Positions 54,396 to 62,555 of a stretch of 64,000 nucleotides of DNA are shown piece after piece. The notes beneath the pieces were generated by a model. It made no database searches and was not told the origin of the DNA. It saw only the letters and a program-made list of their open reading frames with translations. Each line of letters starts with the position of its first letter. Within the stretch, counting starts at the first letter, position 1. The DNA comes from Flavobacterium zhairuonense (GTDB lineage Bacteria; Bacteroidota; Bacteroidia; Flavobacteriales; Flavobacteriaceae). The position numbers were made by a program, and so were the translations under genes. Where the stretch lies: positions 372,001 through 436,000 of the forward strand of contig NZ_SJSY01000076.1 in assembly GCF_004352915.1 (NCBI RefSeq). The letters run 5' to 3'.

Positions 54396-55619
54396 TTAAT
54401 TTTTTCTATAGAATGTTTCCGAGAAATTGTATTTAAAGGAAAACTGCACTTTTGTAATCGAAGTACTCCAGCCGTCTCTAAAGTTATCTCGGTCTCCCCA
54501 TTGAAACTCTCCACCGATCAAGCAGTTTTTTGCTGGTGAATAAAGTACATTTCCAACAACATATTGTCCTTTTTTGAAAGCATCATTGGTCATTGCATTA
54601 GAGTTATCAATATCAATCATTGAGTAGCCTATAGAACTTGTGAATTTTTCATTCCAGGAATGATCAAGAAAAGCAACTATTCCGAGCAAAGGCAATGCAA
54701 CACCTTTTACAGGTCTTGTTGGATTCCCTGTGTTTTCAATTCCGATATCTACAGGAGCGTCATTCATGTAGTTCTGAATTCCTTCTCCGTAAACAACCTG
54801 ACCTCTGAAAACATCACTTTTGCCAAATTTGACATTCGTACTCAAGTTCAAACCCCATCCAAGAGCATCACCTGACAAATCATACTGGTCATTGTTTTGA
54901 TCTTTCCACTCCACTTTTCTCAAAATTCCAGCTAGCTCAAGGTATCCCCAATTGAATGCATGACGATATTCTGCTGACAAATCCGGAAATGGAAATCTTG
55001 CATTTACACCTTGAAGTTCGATACGATCTGCATAAATTCCCTGATCAGCACTTGCTCCTGGTCTTTCTAATGCAATCGTCAAGCGGGTATCACCTTGAAT
55101 TGGCATATAACGAATTTGAATGTTTCTAAAAAACACCATTCCGGTAGGTCCCCAATATTCTAATGTATTTGGAAAAACATCAATATCCATAAACGGGCTC
55201 CAAGTTTGTCCAGCTCCAAATTTGCCTAATTCAGCATAAGCATGACGCAAACGAAAAGTAGTTTGGCCAGCATCAACTCCAGTTCCAAACAACTCAAATT
55301 CAAAATGAGTTTTTAATTCTCCAATTCCAGTATCAAAATAATTTTTGATTCCAAATCTTGTTTGGCGCACAGATGCATAATAGTTTCCGTCTGGGCCGTA
55401 TTGATCTTTGTAAGATGGTAGTTTTGTTGGTCGGACAACATCGTACCAATCGGGTTGAATCTGATTAAAATTATAACCAATATCGGTCATAATGAAACCA
55501 TAGATTTCCATGCTCTTTTTCGCTCCGTCATCCTGTCCATGCATGAGGTTTATGGCCAGAAAGCTGATAACAATGGCCAGACACCTAATCTTGACCATAC
55601 GCAAACACTTTTTTTTCAT
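54396..55619 (-). CDS. DcaP-like outer-membrane porin
   Basis: A 407-residue protein; signal sequence with a basic start (MKKKCLRMVKIRCLAIVISF) and cleavage near NLMHGQ. The early IYGFIMTDIGYNFNQIQPDW, RQTRFGIKNYFD and FELFGTG blocks match the DcaP family of trimeric porins, and the C-terminus is a series of strands ending FKYNFSETFYRKN. DcaP porins favour dicarboxylates and related anions, which suits entry or exit of aspartate, asparagine or fumarate. First gene of the asparagine-degrading operon. An internal Met at residue 8 is an alternative start. Confidence 0.82.
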   Translation of the reverse strand: MKKKCLRMVKIRCLAIVISFLAINLMHGQDDGAKKSMEIYGFIMTDIGYNFNQIQPDWYDVVRPTKLPSYKDQYGPDGNYYASVRQTRFGIKNYFDTGIGELKTHFEFELFGTGVDAGQTTFRLRHAYAELGKFGAGQTWSPFMDIDVFPNTLEYWGPTGMVFFRNIQIRYMPIQGDTRLTIALERPGASADQGIYADRIELQGVNARFPFPDLSAEYRHAFNWGYLELAGILRKVEWKDQNNDQYDLSGDALGWGLNLSTNVKFGKSDVFRGQVVYGEGIQNYMNDAPVDIGIENTGNPTRPVKGVALPLLGIVAFLDHSWNEKFTSSIGYSMIDIDNSNAMTNDAFKKGQYVVGNVLYSPAKNCLIGGEFQWGDRDNFRDGWSTSITKVQFSFKYNFSETFYRKN

Positions 55620-56104
55620 AATGATTCTAGTTTAATTTATATTTATTTTGAGGGATTTAAATGAAAATAATTTAAAACTGTCTTTCTTTATGGATGGGCT
55701 TTTTTTGGCGTTTATAAATTCAGGTATAGTATTAATCTTACCAATTAAGGTTTAGTGATTATTTGAAATATTTGATTTTCAAAAATATTGTGTTAAATCT
55801 TGCTAAAATTACAAAGTAAAATGACTGACAATCAAATATTTATGTTTCAGTTTATAATTTGCAACCTAAAAAATTATCTTGAATTGATGTTAGAAAAGAT
55901 GCGTGAGGTACCGAAAAAACAAGGGTTTTAGCTTTTTTTGAGAAAAATGCAACAAAAATTACTTGCTAGAAAGATTAAACAATCGTTAAAATGAATCTTG
56001 ATATTTAAATTTGATAAATAACAATGCATAACAAAAAAAATCCCATTTAAAAATGGGATTTTCATAACTACTAACCAATTCACTAAAACAAAACTAACAA
56101 CCAT
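55620..56104. other. Intergenic region, about 485 bp
   Basis: Holds the control region of the porin operon and a terminator for the next minus-strand gene. On the minus strand TATTTTTG (plus 55780-55787) is a -7 match, but the nearest TTTG is 24 nt away. A 36-codon plus-strand ORF (55821-55931, MTDNQIFMFQ...) is open but has no supporting feature, so I do not call it a gene. Confidence 0.4.
56037..56062 (-). terminator. Intrinsic terminator
   Basis: AAAATCCCATTT / AAATGGGATTTT around AA, 43 bp after the stop of the 86-aa gene. Its core equals that of the terminator at 43628-43662. Confidence 0.75.
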
Positions 56105-56365
56105 TTATTTTTTATCCCATCCATTGCGGATCAAATAAATCAAAATTTCTTCTTCTAATTCTTTAGCTAAATTTTCTGCTTCCAATTTATATTGAAAATA
56201 CTTTTCAAACTTTTTCTTATACTTCTCCGTTTTCAGCATATTGGAACAATAGTCATCACAGATTGCCTTAAAATTATCATCTACTAGATACAAAACCTTT
56301 AGCGATTCTAAATATTCTGAGAATTTTAAATTATATAACTCTTTGGGAACAGACATACTATACAA
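56105..56365 (-). CDS. Small helical protein of unknown function, 86 aa
   Basis: Cytoplasmic, highly charged, predicted all-helical. It contains FKAICDDYCSNMLKTEKYKKKF with two Cys four residues apart and an acidic C-terminal half (NLAKELEEEILIYLI). The CDDYC spacing recalls small flavobacterial proteins of unknown role; I cannot name the family. The start may be the first Met or the Met at residue 4 (MSVPKELYN). A dedicated terminator follows, which supports it as a real gene. Confidence 0.65.
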   Translation of the reverse strand: MYSMSVPKELYNLKFSEYLESLKVLYLVDDNFKAICDDYCSNMLKTEKYKKKFEKYFQYKLEAENLAKELEEEILIYLIRNGWDKK

Positions 56366-56532
56366 TTTATAAAATTAAATGAATCCTTGTTTTTGGTGAA
56401 AACAAAATGACAATCAAAAAAATAATCGATTAAGAAAAAGAAACAAACAATTTCTTATTCGATATACATTTAAATATTCTATAAAGTTAGGCAGGAATAA
56501 AGCTTAAAATATCTTTTTTTTAATACAAGTCT

Positions 56533-56554
56533 GTTTCATATTATAAAATGAAAC
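56533..56554. promoter_or_regulatory. Operator-like 22-bp palindrome, copy 3
   Basis: Starts GTTTCATATTATAA and ends ATGAAAC; one mismatched pair in the dyad. It differs from the 49665-49686 palindrome at only three of 22 bases. Confidence 0.45.
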
Positions 56555-56785
56555 CTTTTGATTTTTAACAACCTAAATTGAACCATTTTTGTTAAATGCA
56601 TTCTTTTAAGCCAAAATCAAAAGAAACATTGGTATTCAACAGATTTTAATAGTTATTATTTTAAAGAATAGCTTTCTTTTGAAAAATTCATTTTAATATG
56701 CCCGATTACTTATGTACTAGATGTTATGCAACATCATTTTAAGTAAAAATCTAATTACGCATTCCAAAATCGGTAAAACTTCTTA

Positions 56786-56793
56786 TATATTTG
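56786..56793 (+). promoter_or_regulatory. -7 promoter element
   Basis: TATATTTG, exact TAnnTTTG match, 37 bp before the ATG at 56831. The -33 position has no clear TTTG. Confidence 0.5.
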
Positions 56794-56830
56794 TTTGTCG
56801 CGAACTATCAATTTTAACCTAATTAATTAG

Positions 56831-58015
56831 ATGAAAGAATATAAAATGAACAAAGGATGGGCAGTTTTCATGTACATCTTTGGCACACTTTTAATTGCTG
56901 TTTTCGGTTTCTTGTTGTTGATGCCAATTATTCCAGCCGTAAAAAATGATCTTGCTCCAAATTCATATTGGTTTATTGGGCCACTTTCGCTTGTTATGCT
57001 TTGCGTATTTGTAATTGCAGTTTTAGATACCGCGAAAGGCAAATTTGTAATTGACAAAAACCGTATTTATAACATTACCACACTTTCAAAAAGAGAATTA
57101 TTTCTTCATGAAATCAAAGGTTACAGAATCAATGACAAGTTTATCATTATTGAATCTAAAAGTGAGAATAAAAAAGACATTAAAATCAGCACTTATTTTG
57201 GTAAAACCGATGAAATAAAAAAATGGCTTAGAGATAATAACTATCGTGATTTGGATGTGATTGAAGAAATTGACGAAAAAAAAGAGATTTTAAACAATCA
57301 AGAATTTGGTTGGAACAAAACCGAAAGAAAGAATAAACTAAATCGCGCACGAATATTTGCAAAAATCATGAATGGAATTGGGGCCGTTGCAGGAGTTTGG
57401 GTATTATTTTTTCCAAATCCGTACAAATATGCCATTATTCCGTGCATTGCATTTCCTATTGTATCTCTGATTGTTTTGCGCATCTTTAAAGGCTTAATAA
57501 GGATTGATGAGAAAAAAAACAGTGCATATCCTAGTATTTACTTTGGTTTCTTAATGAGCACTTTGTGCATATTTTTAAGAGCATTGATAGATTTCGAATT
57601 ACTTGAATACTCAAATGTTTGGATACCGACACTATTAATTGCTTTGACTTTCGCCTCTACTTTATATTTTACTAATCTAAAAACAGAGCATACCAAAACT
57701 CCAGATATTTTAAGTTTTTTGGGAATTTTTGCACTTGTAATATGTTACACGTTTGGTACATTCATAACCGTAAATTGCCTTTATGATCATTCTGAACCTG
57801 AAATATTTAAAACTTCTGTACTAGATAAAAGAATTTCTACGGGAAAAACAACAACCTACTATTTACAGCTTGGCCCTTGGGGACCTCGAAAAGAAAGTGA
57901 TGAAGTCACGGTCTCTAAAGAACAATACAATAATTCTAAAATAAATGATGAAGCAGAAGTTTATTTAATGAAAGGGCAATTTGACATTCCATGGTTTGAG
58001 GTTTCAACAAATTAA
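56831..58015 (+). CDS. Multi-pass membrane protein of unknown function, 394 aa
   Basis: Two N-terminal helices (about 11-32 and 47-66), then a soluble beta-rich domain (about 68-145, GKFVIDKNRIYNITTLSKRE) resembling bacterial PH-like domains, a charged linker, four to five further helices (about 185-320) and a C-terminal extracytoplasmic beta domain (about 330-394, TTYYLQLGPWGPRKESDEV). I do not recognise the whole protein. A bacterial PH-like plus TM layout suggests an envelope sensing or lipid-related role, but that is speculation. Its own promoter and terminator flank it. Confidence 0.7.
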   Translation: MKEYKMNKGWAVFMYIFGTLLIAVFGFLLLMPIIPAVKNDLAPNSYWFIGPLSLVMLCVFVIAVLDTAKGKFVIDKNRIYNITTLSKRELFLHEIKGYRINDKFIIIESKSENKKDIKISTYFGKTDEIKKWLRDNNYRDLDVIEEIDEKKEILNNQEFGWNKTERKNKLNRARIFAKIMNGIGAVAGVWVLFFPNPYKYAIIPCIAFPIVSLIVLRIFKGLIRIDEKKNSAYPSIYFGFLMSTLCIFLRALIDFELLEYSNVWIPTLLIALTFASTLYFTNLKTEHTKTPDILSFLGIFALVICYTFGTFITVNCLYDHSEPEIFKTSVLDKRISTGKTTTYYLQLGPWGPRKESDEVTVSKEQYNNSKINDEAEVYLMKGQFDIPWFEVSTN

Positions 58016-58030
58016 TTTATTGCTTCTATT

Positions 58031-58080
58031 AAAAAAAAGACAGATACCATCAATTATTGATTAATATCTGTCTTTTTTTA
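58031..58080. terminator. Bidirectional intrinsic terminator
   Basis: AAAAAGACAGATA / TATCTGTCTTTTT, with an A-run and a T-run on either side, between convergent genes ending at 58015 and 58102. Confidence 0.88.
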
Positions 58081-58101
58081 TTTTAAAACCTTAAATTTAA
58101 A

Positions 58102-58914
58102 TTACCAACCCTTTACAGCTCCGCCTTTAAATTGTTGTTCCGCGGCTTTCTCAACTTCTGCAGATTGAAAAGCTTGCAAAAACTGTTTTACTTTTTCATC
58201 ATTTTTATTGTCTTCACGACTTACCACTAAATTCACATAAGGAGACTCTTTATCTTCAACAAATAAAGCATCGCGCGAAGGAACCAATCCGGCCGCAGAA
58301 GCAAATGTATTGTTGATAATTGCTATTGAAACATTTGCATCATCTAAAGCTCTTGGCAATTGTGGCGCTTCTAATTCTAAAATTTTTAAGTTTTTAGGAT
58401 TACTGATAATGTCTGTTACTTTTGGAAGCAGACCAACACCATCTTTCAATTTCAATAAACCGTTTTTCTGCAAAAGTAATAAAGAACGTCCTCCGTTTGT
58501 TGGGTCATTCGGAATAATGATTGTGCTTTCGTTCTTCAATTCCGAAAGGCTTTTTATCTTTTTAGAATAAGCAGCAATTGGGTAAACAAATGTTTTTCCA
58601 ATAATTGCCAATTTATAACCACGTTGTTTCGATTGCTCATCTAAATAAGGTTTATGCTGAAAAGCATTGGCATCAATATCACCTTGACTTAAGGCTTCGT
58701 TTGGAATCACATAATCGTTGAAAGAAACCAATTCAACTTCTAATCCAAATTTTTCTTTCGCTACTTTTTTAGCAGCTTCGGCCACTTTTAATTCCGGTCC
58801 AGAAGCAACACCAACTTTTATAAAATGCGGATCATTCTTTTTATCATTTCCACAATTTGATAACACAAGCCCCAAAGCCAAAACTCCGGCAGTTTTTAAA
58901 ATATTTAGTTTCAT
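58102..58914 (-). CDS. metQ: Methionine ABC transporter substrate-binding lipoprotein
   Basis: A 270-residue NlpA/MetQ protein. The lipobox is LSNC with Cys21 as the lipidated residue. The body has the family blocks VKVGVASGPELKVAEAAKK-like, NALSQGDIDANAFQHKPYLD, PNDPTNGGRSLLLLQKNGLL and a C-terminal tail rich in KxxEQ. It captures L- or D-methionine in the periplasm for MetNI. Last gene of metNIQ; the 37-bp spacer after metI contains two copies of TTAATTGTTAATT. Confidence 0.92.
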   Translation of the reverse strand: MKLNILKTAGVLALGLVLSNCGNDKKNDPHFIKVGVASGPELKVAEAAKKVAKEKFGLEVELVSFNDYVIPNEALSQGDIDANAFQHKPYLDEQSKQRGYKLAIIGKTFVYPIAAYSKKIKSLSELKNESTIIIPNDPTNGGRSLLLLQKNGLLKLKDGVGLLPKVTDIISNPKNLKILELEAPQLPRALDDANVSIAIINNTFASAAGLVPSRDALFVEDKESPYVNLVVSREDNKNDEKVKQFLQAFQSAEVEKAAEQQFKGGAVKGW

Positions 58915-58951
58915 ATTAATTGTTAATTATAAATTATTAATTGTTAATTGA

Positions 58952-59605
58952 TTATCTATGATCAAATCGTTTTGATAATTTGTCTCCGGCAAATTGAATG
59001 ATGAATACTAAAATTACCAGCAATGCCAAAACCGAATTCATCGTTACGGCATCATAACCAATATATCCGTATTGATAACCCACTTGTCCTAATCCTCCAG
59101 CGCCAACAGCTCCACCCATTGCAGAATAACCTACAAGCGTGATTAATGTAATTGAAGCTGCGTTTATTAAAGAAGGCAAAGCTTCTGGAAGCAAAACTTT
59201 ATATACAATTTGTAACGGCGTTGCGCCTAAAGCTCTTGCCGCTTCAATTAATCCTGAAGGAAGACTTAACAAACTGTTTTCTACCAAACGTGCAATAAAC
59301 GGTGCTGCTCCAATACTTAACGGAACTAAAGCCGCGCTTACGCCAATTGAAGTTCCAACAATGGCACGTGTAAACGGAATCATCCAAACGATTAAAATAA
59401 TGAATGGAATGGAACGAAAAATATTCACCAAAACCGATAAAATTCTGTTTAAAACTGGCTGTTCTAGAATTTGATTTTTACGCGTCAAGAACAATAAAAT
59501 TCCTGTTGGAAGTCCTAATAAAAAACCGAAAAATCCCGACACAAATGTCATTACAATGGTTTCCCAAGTTCCTTTTAACAATAAATCTATAATTGAATCA
59601 GACAT
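58952..59605 (-). CDS. metI: Methionine ABC transporter permease
   Basis: A 217-residue inner-membrane permease with five helices. The EAA loop that contacts the ATPase is visible as LIEAARALGATPLQIVYKVLLPEALP, given here only as its position (about residues 137-162), together with FRSIPFIILIVWMIPFTR. Overlaps metN by 8 bp, a sign of coupled translation. It forms the MetI dimer of the methionine importer. Confidence 0.92.
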   Translation of the reverse strand: MSDSIIDLLLKGTWETIVMTFVSGFFGFLLGLPTGILLFLTRKNQILEQPVLNRILSVLVNIFRSIPFIILIVWMIPFTRAIVGTSIGVSAALVPLSIGAAPFIARLVENSLLSLPSGLIEAARALGATPLQIVYKVLLPEALPSLINAASITLITLVGYSAMGGAVGAGGLGQVGYQYGYIGYDAVTMNSVLALLVILVFIIQFAGDKLSKRFDHR

Positions 59606-60629
59606 AACCTATAATTTCTGTTTTAATGTGTTTTGAATTAAAATATTGAATCGCAGCATTGTAATTTTCGCGTTTTCCTGAAAGTTCAATCAGCATAACG
59701 CCAAAATTAACTTCGCCCGCCTGATCCATTTGTGCGCTTACAATTTTGAAATCGGTATCAAAAAGTCTGGAAACTTCTGAGATAACGGGTTCATTTACCG
59801 ATTTTCCTGTCATTTCTAATTTCAATAACGGATTCAGATTTCCGTTGTCTTCTTTTTGCAATTTTTCCTGATAAACCGACGGAATCTCAATATGAAGCGA
59901 AGAAGAAATAAATTCTCTTGTCAGTTCGTGTTTTGGATCAGCAAAAATTTCGCCCACACTTCCCTGCTCGATTAATTTTCCATGACTGATTACCGCCACT
60001 TCATCACAAATCGATTTTACCACTTCCATTTGGTGCGTAATCAACAAAATGGTAATATTTAGTCTTTTATTAATGTCTTTCAATAAGTTCAAAATTGATC
60101 TTGTTGTTGCAGGATCCAGCGCACTTGTCGCTTCATCGCACAAAAGCACTTTTGGATTATTAGCCAAAGTTCTTGCAATGGCTACTCTTTGTTTTTGTCC
60201 GCCTGAAAGACTTGCCGGATAATCGTTTGCCTTTTCTGCCAAACCTACTAACTGCAATAATTCTGAAACTCTTGTTTTAATTTCTCCTTTTGAAATTCCA
60301 GCCAATTCCAATGGAAAAGCGACATTTTCATAAACTGTTCGTGACGAAAGCAGATTAAAATGCTGAAAAATCATTCCGATTTCTCGTCTTTCAATAGCAA
60401 GTTCACTGTTTGACAACTGCATTAAAGCTTTTCCATCAACAATAATTACTCCCGAAGTTGGCCTTTCGAGCAAATTCACACAACGAATCAAGGTACTTTT
60501 TCCGGCTCCCGAAGTTCCTATTACGCCAAAGATTTTCCCAGGCGGAACCGTAAGCGAAACATCTGAAAGCGCCGTGACAATTCGGTTTTTCTGATGAAAC
60601 GTTTTGGTTACATTTTTTAATTCAATCAT
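59598..60629 (-). CDS. metN: Methionine ABC transporter ATPase
   Basis: A 343-residue ATPase: Walker A GTSGAGKST (38-46), Q loop MIFQHFNLL, signature LSGGQKQR, Walker B VLLCDEATSALD and the H loop THQMEV. The C-terminal 90 residues form the NIL/ACT-type domain (LKLEMTGKSVNEPVISEV) that in E. coli binds methionine and shuts the transporter. First structural gene of metNIQ, preceded by a leader ORF and an intrinsic terminator, so expression is probably attenuated in addition to product inhibition. Confidence 0.93.
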   Translation of the reverse strand: MIELKNVTKTFHQKNRIVTALSDVSLTVPPGKIFGVIGTSGAGKSTLIRCVNLLERPTSGVIIVDGKALMQLSNSELAIERREIGMIFQHFNLLSSRTVYENVAFPLELAGISKGEIKTRVSELLQLVGLAEKANDYPASLSGGQKQRVAIARTLANNPKVLLCDEATSALDPATTRSILNLLKDINKRLNITILLITHQMEVVKSICDEVAVISHGKLIEQGSVGEIFADPKHELTREFISSSLHIEIPSVYQEKLQKEDNGNLNPLLKLEMTGKSVNEPVISEVSRLFDTDFKIVSAQMDQAGEVNFGVMLIELSGKRENYNAAIQYFNSKHIKTEIIGYV

Positions 60630-60650
60630 TTCTTATTCCAATTTAAAAAC

Positions 60651-60683
60651 AAAAAAGCCTTTCAAATACTCATGAAAGGCTTT
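60651..60683 (-). terminator. Leader terminator (attenuator) in front of metN
   Basis: On the minus strand, stem AAAGCCTTTCA / TGAAAGGCTTT (plus 60654-60664 and 60673-60683) followed by a T-run. It lies after the leader ORF stop (60703) and 22 bp before the metN start, inside the transcript, so it must be read through for metNIQ to be expressed. Confidence 0.85.
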
Positions 60684-60702
60684 AGAAATAAATACTATTA
60701 TT

Positions 60703-60798
60703 TTATATAAAAGCCAGATCCACAAAGTGCATTACAACATTACAGCACATTATACTGCCGTTATAATAATTCTTCATATTCTGGTTATTTTTTCTCAT
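60703..60798 (-). CDS. Met/Cys-containing leader peptide of metNIQ, 31 aa
   Basis: A short ORF from ATG 60798 (or the internal ATG at 60777) to TAA 60703 encodes MRKNNQNMKNYYNGS followed by IMCCNVVMHFVDLAFI. It holds four Met and a Cys pair in 31 codons, with Met-Cys-Cys and a later Met placed shortly before the region that could influence the terminator at 60651-60683. The arrangement is that of transcription attenuation by a leader peptide: stalling at Met or Cys codons when charged tRNA is scarce would change folding of the downstream hairpin. The internal start gives a 24-residue peptide beginning MKNYYNGS. Function inferred. Confidence 0.55.
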   Translation of the reverse strand: MRKNNQNMKNYYNGSIMCCNVVMHFVDLAFI

Positions 60799-60806
60799 TG
60801 CGGTTG

Positions 60807-60841
60807 CAAATTTACATAGTAAATTTCAATTTTAACGCAAA
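60807..60841 (-). promoter_or_regulatory. Promoter of the metNIQ leader
   Basis: On the minus strand TTTG (plus 60838-60841), 23 nt, TAAATTTG (plus 60807-60814). The spacing is a little long. Transcription would start almost at the leader ATG at 60798, making it nearly leaderless, or leave about 25 nt before the internal ATG at 60777. Confidence 0.5.
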
Positions 60842-60889
60842 AACCATTAAAACTTTTATTAACCTATCAAAATAATAGACTAAATTTCA

Positions 60890-62365
60890 TTACAGCTTAA
60901 ACCAATCATCTACTTCTCTTGCAATTGTATCGCTAATTCGAGGATTTTCAAACTCATTTGAAACAGGATTGTATTCGTAATCTTTTTGCCAATTTTTATA
61001 ATTCAGAGCCACCTGCTCAATTGCTTTGCAAATAAACAAAAGCTCTTCATTTGTCATAATAGGATGAAGCGACAAACGAACCCAACCCGGTTTATTACTT
61101 TGGTTGCGTTGCTGTAATTCAGTCGTAATCGCTTTTGATCGCTTTTCATCAATATTAAAAAGATAATGCGCATAAGTGCTCGCACATGACCAGCCACCAC
61201 GAACTTGAATCCCAAAACGATCATTTAAAAGTCTCACAATCAAATTATAATGAATATCTTCAATTACAAACGAAACGCATCCAATTCGTTTGCTTGTTAA
61301 ATCCCCTAAAATTGATAAGCCTTTTATTTTTTGAAGCTTTTCAAAACAGATGTTCAATAGTTCTTTTTCTCTTTTGGCAATCTGCTTCACTCCCATTTTT
61401 TCTTTTAATTCTAAAGCCAAAGCGGTTCTAATGACTTGTAAAAATCCCGGAGTTCCGCCGTCTTCTCTAACTTCGATTAAATCACTGTACGAATGATTTC
61501 CAAATGGATTTGTCCATTTTACATTTCCTCCCCCAGGATTATCAGGGAATTCAGCGCTATATAATTTTTCATTAAAAACCAAAATACCGCTGGTTCCCGG
61601 CCCGCCCAAAAACTTGTGTGGCGAAAAGAAAATTGCATCTAGCTGTTCTTCTGGATCGTTTGGATGCATATCAATTTTAACATAAGGTGCCGAAGCAGCA
61701 AAATCAACAAAACAGTAGCCACCGTTTTGATGCATGATTTTAGCTAATTCCTGATAAGGCGTAATAATTCCTGTTACGTTTGAACAAGCTGTAAACGAAC
61801 CAATCTTTAAACTTCTGTCAGCATATTTTTTTATTTCCAAAGAAAGAATAGCAGGATCAACCAAGTTATTTTCATTTGGCGGCAAGATCACAACATCAGC
61901 ATCGATCGCGTACCAAGAAACCTGATTAGAATGATGCTCCATATGTGTAATAAAAACTACAGGTTTGTCATTTTCATTGGTATAATTTTTCTTCAAACCA
62001 ATAATTCGCTGCAGTTTTGATAATGCTGCAGTCATTCCTGTGCCGGCAGTTACTAAAACATCTGATTCATTTGCATTAACAGATTTTTTAATTATGTCTC
62101 TTGCAAGCTGGTAAGCATATGTGGAAGTTTTTCCTGTTTGACTCGAAAGTGAATGCGTATTGGCAATCATTGGACCAATTTTATTGAGCATTATATCTTC
62201 AATCGGCATGTATAATCTTCCGCTGGCAACCCAATCTGCATAAATCAGATTTTGTTCTCCGTAAACCGATTCGAAAATATGTTCAATTCCTACCGTGTTT
62301 TCTCTAAATTTAGAAAAGTAACATTCAGGCTCCGTTGGTTTTGTTGTTGGCTCAATAGCATTCAT
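60890..62365 (-). CDS. Class V aminotransferase-fold PLP enzyme (cysteine desulfurase-like)
   Basis: A 491-residue cytosolic enzyme, longer than typical NifS/IscS (about 400). The PLP lysine is Lys251 in FFSPHKFLGGPGTSG; the preceding VDFAASAPYVKID has the PLP-contacting Asp, and THMEHHSNQ the stacking His. A Cys394 in RGGWSCASTYAHYL sits where cysteine desulfurases have their RxGxHCA cysteine, but the His before it is replaced by Ser. The substrate could be cysteine, another sulfur amino acid or an unrelated amine. It lies between metNIQ and a thioredoxin-like gene; sulfur-related work is plausible but not shown. Confidence 0.8.
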   Translation of the reverse strand: MNAIEPTTKPTEPECYFSKFRENTVGIEHIFESVYGEQNLIYADWVASGRLYMPIEDIMLNKIGPMIANTHSLSSQTGKTSTYAYQLARDIIKKSVNANESDVLVTAGTGMTAALSKLQRIIGLKKNYTNENDKPVVFITHMEHHSNQVSWYAIDADVVILPPNENNLVDPAILSLEIKKYADRSLKIGSFTACSNVTGIITPYQELAKIMHQNGGYCFVDFAASAPYVKIDMHPNDPEEQLDAIFFSPHKFLGGPGTSGILVFNEKLYSAEFPDNPGGGNVKWTNPFGNHSYSDLIEVREDGGTPGFLQVIRTALALELKEKMGVKQIAKREKELLNICFEKLQKIKGLSILGDLTSKRIGCVSFVIEDIHYNLIVRLLNDRFGIQVRGGWSCASTYAHYLFNIDEKRSKAITTELQQRNQSNKPGWVRLSLHPIMTNEELLFICKAIEQVALNYKNWQKDYEYNPVSNEFENPRISDTIAREVDDWFKL

Positions 62366-62421
62366 TTCCCTATCATTTTTAAATTAACTAATTGTATTAT
62401 TTTGTATTATTAAGTTCTGTT

Positions 62422-62529
62422 TGTCATTCCTCGTTCCTCGGAATGACACTAGTAATTCCACAATCAAAGTCGCCAATCTTTGTCGAGTTTCGAGTGCGAT
62501 TCCTCGTTCCTCGGAATGACAAGATTGTG
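62422..62529. repeat. REP-like paired hairpin repeat
   Basis: The 23-bp unit that starts ATTCCTCGTTCCTCGG occurs twice in direct orientation (62426-62448 and 62499-62521); each folds as ATTCC/GGAAT hairpin. A second dyad, CACAATC (62459-62465) / GATTGTG (62523-62529), encloses the second unit. Located between the class V aminotransferase and the TlpA-like gene. Confidence 0.75.
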
Positions 62530-62555
62530 TATAGTTTTGAGCTATGTTCGAATTC

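Larger units (their letters stand above)
56366..56830. other. Divergent intergenic region, about 465 bp
   Basis: AT-rich spacer between the 86-aa gene (minus) and the membrane gene at 56831 (plus). It contains an operator-like palindrome (56533-56554) and a -7 element (56786-56793). I see no small ORF or RNA structure in the remainder. Confidence 0.5.

Noticed and set aside
55821..55931. 36-codon plus-strand ORF (MTDNQIFMFQ...)
   Set aside because: Open frame in AT-rich DNA with no promoter match, no ribosome-site hint, no membrane or domain feature; kept only as a note.
58915..58951. Direct repeats TTAATTGTTAATT between metI and metQ as an operator
   Set aside because: They lie inside the operon, are pure low-complexity AT sequence and have no dyad or promoter next to them.
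60684..60800. SAM or other known riboswitch in the metN leader
   Set aside because: None of the S-box blocks seen at 63841-63937 occurs here; the segment is instead an open reading frame before a terminator.
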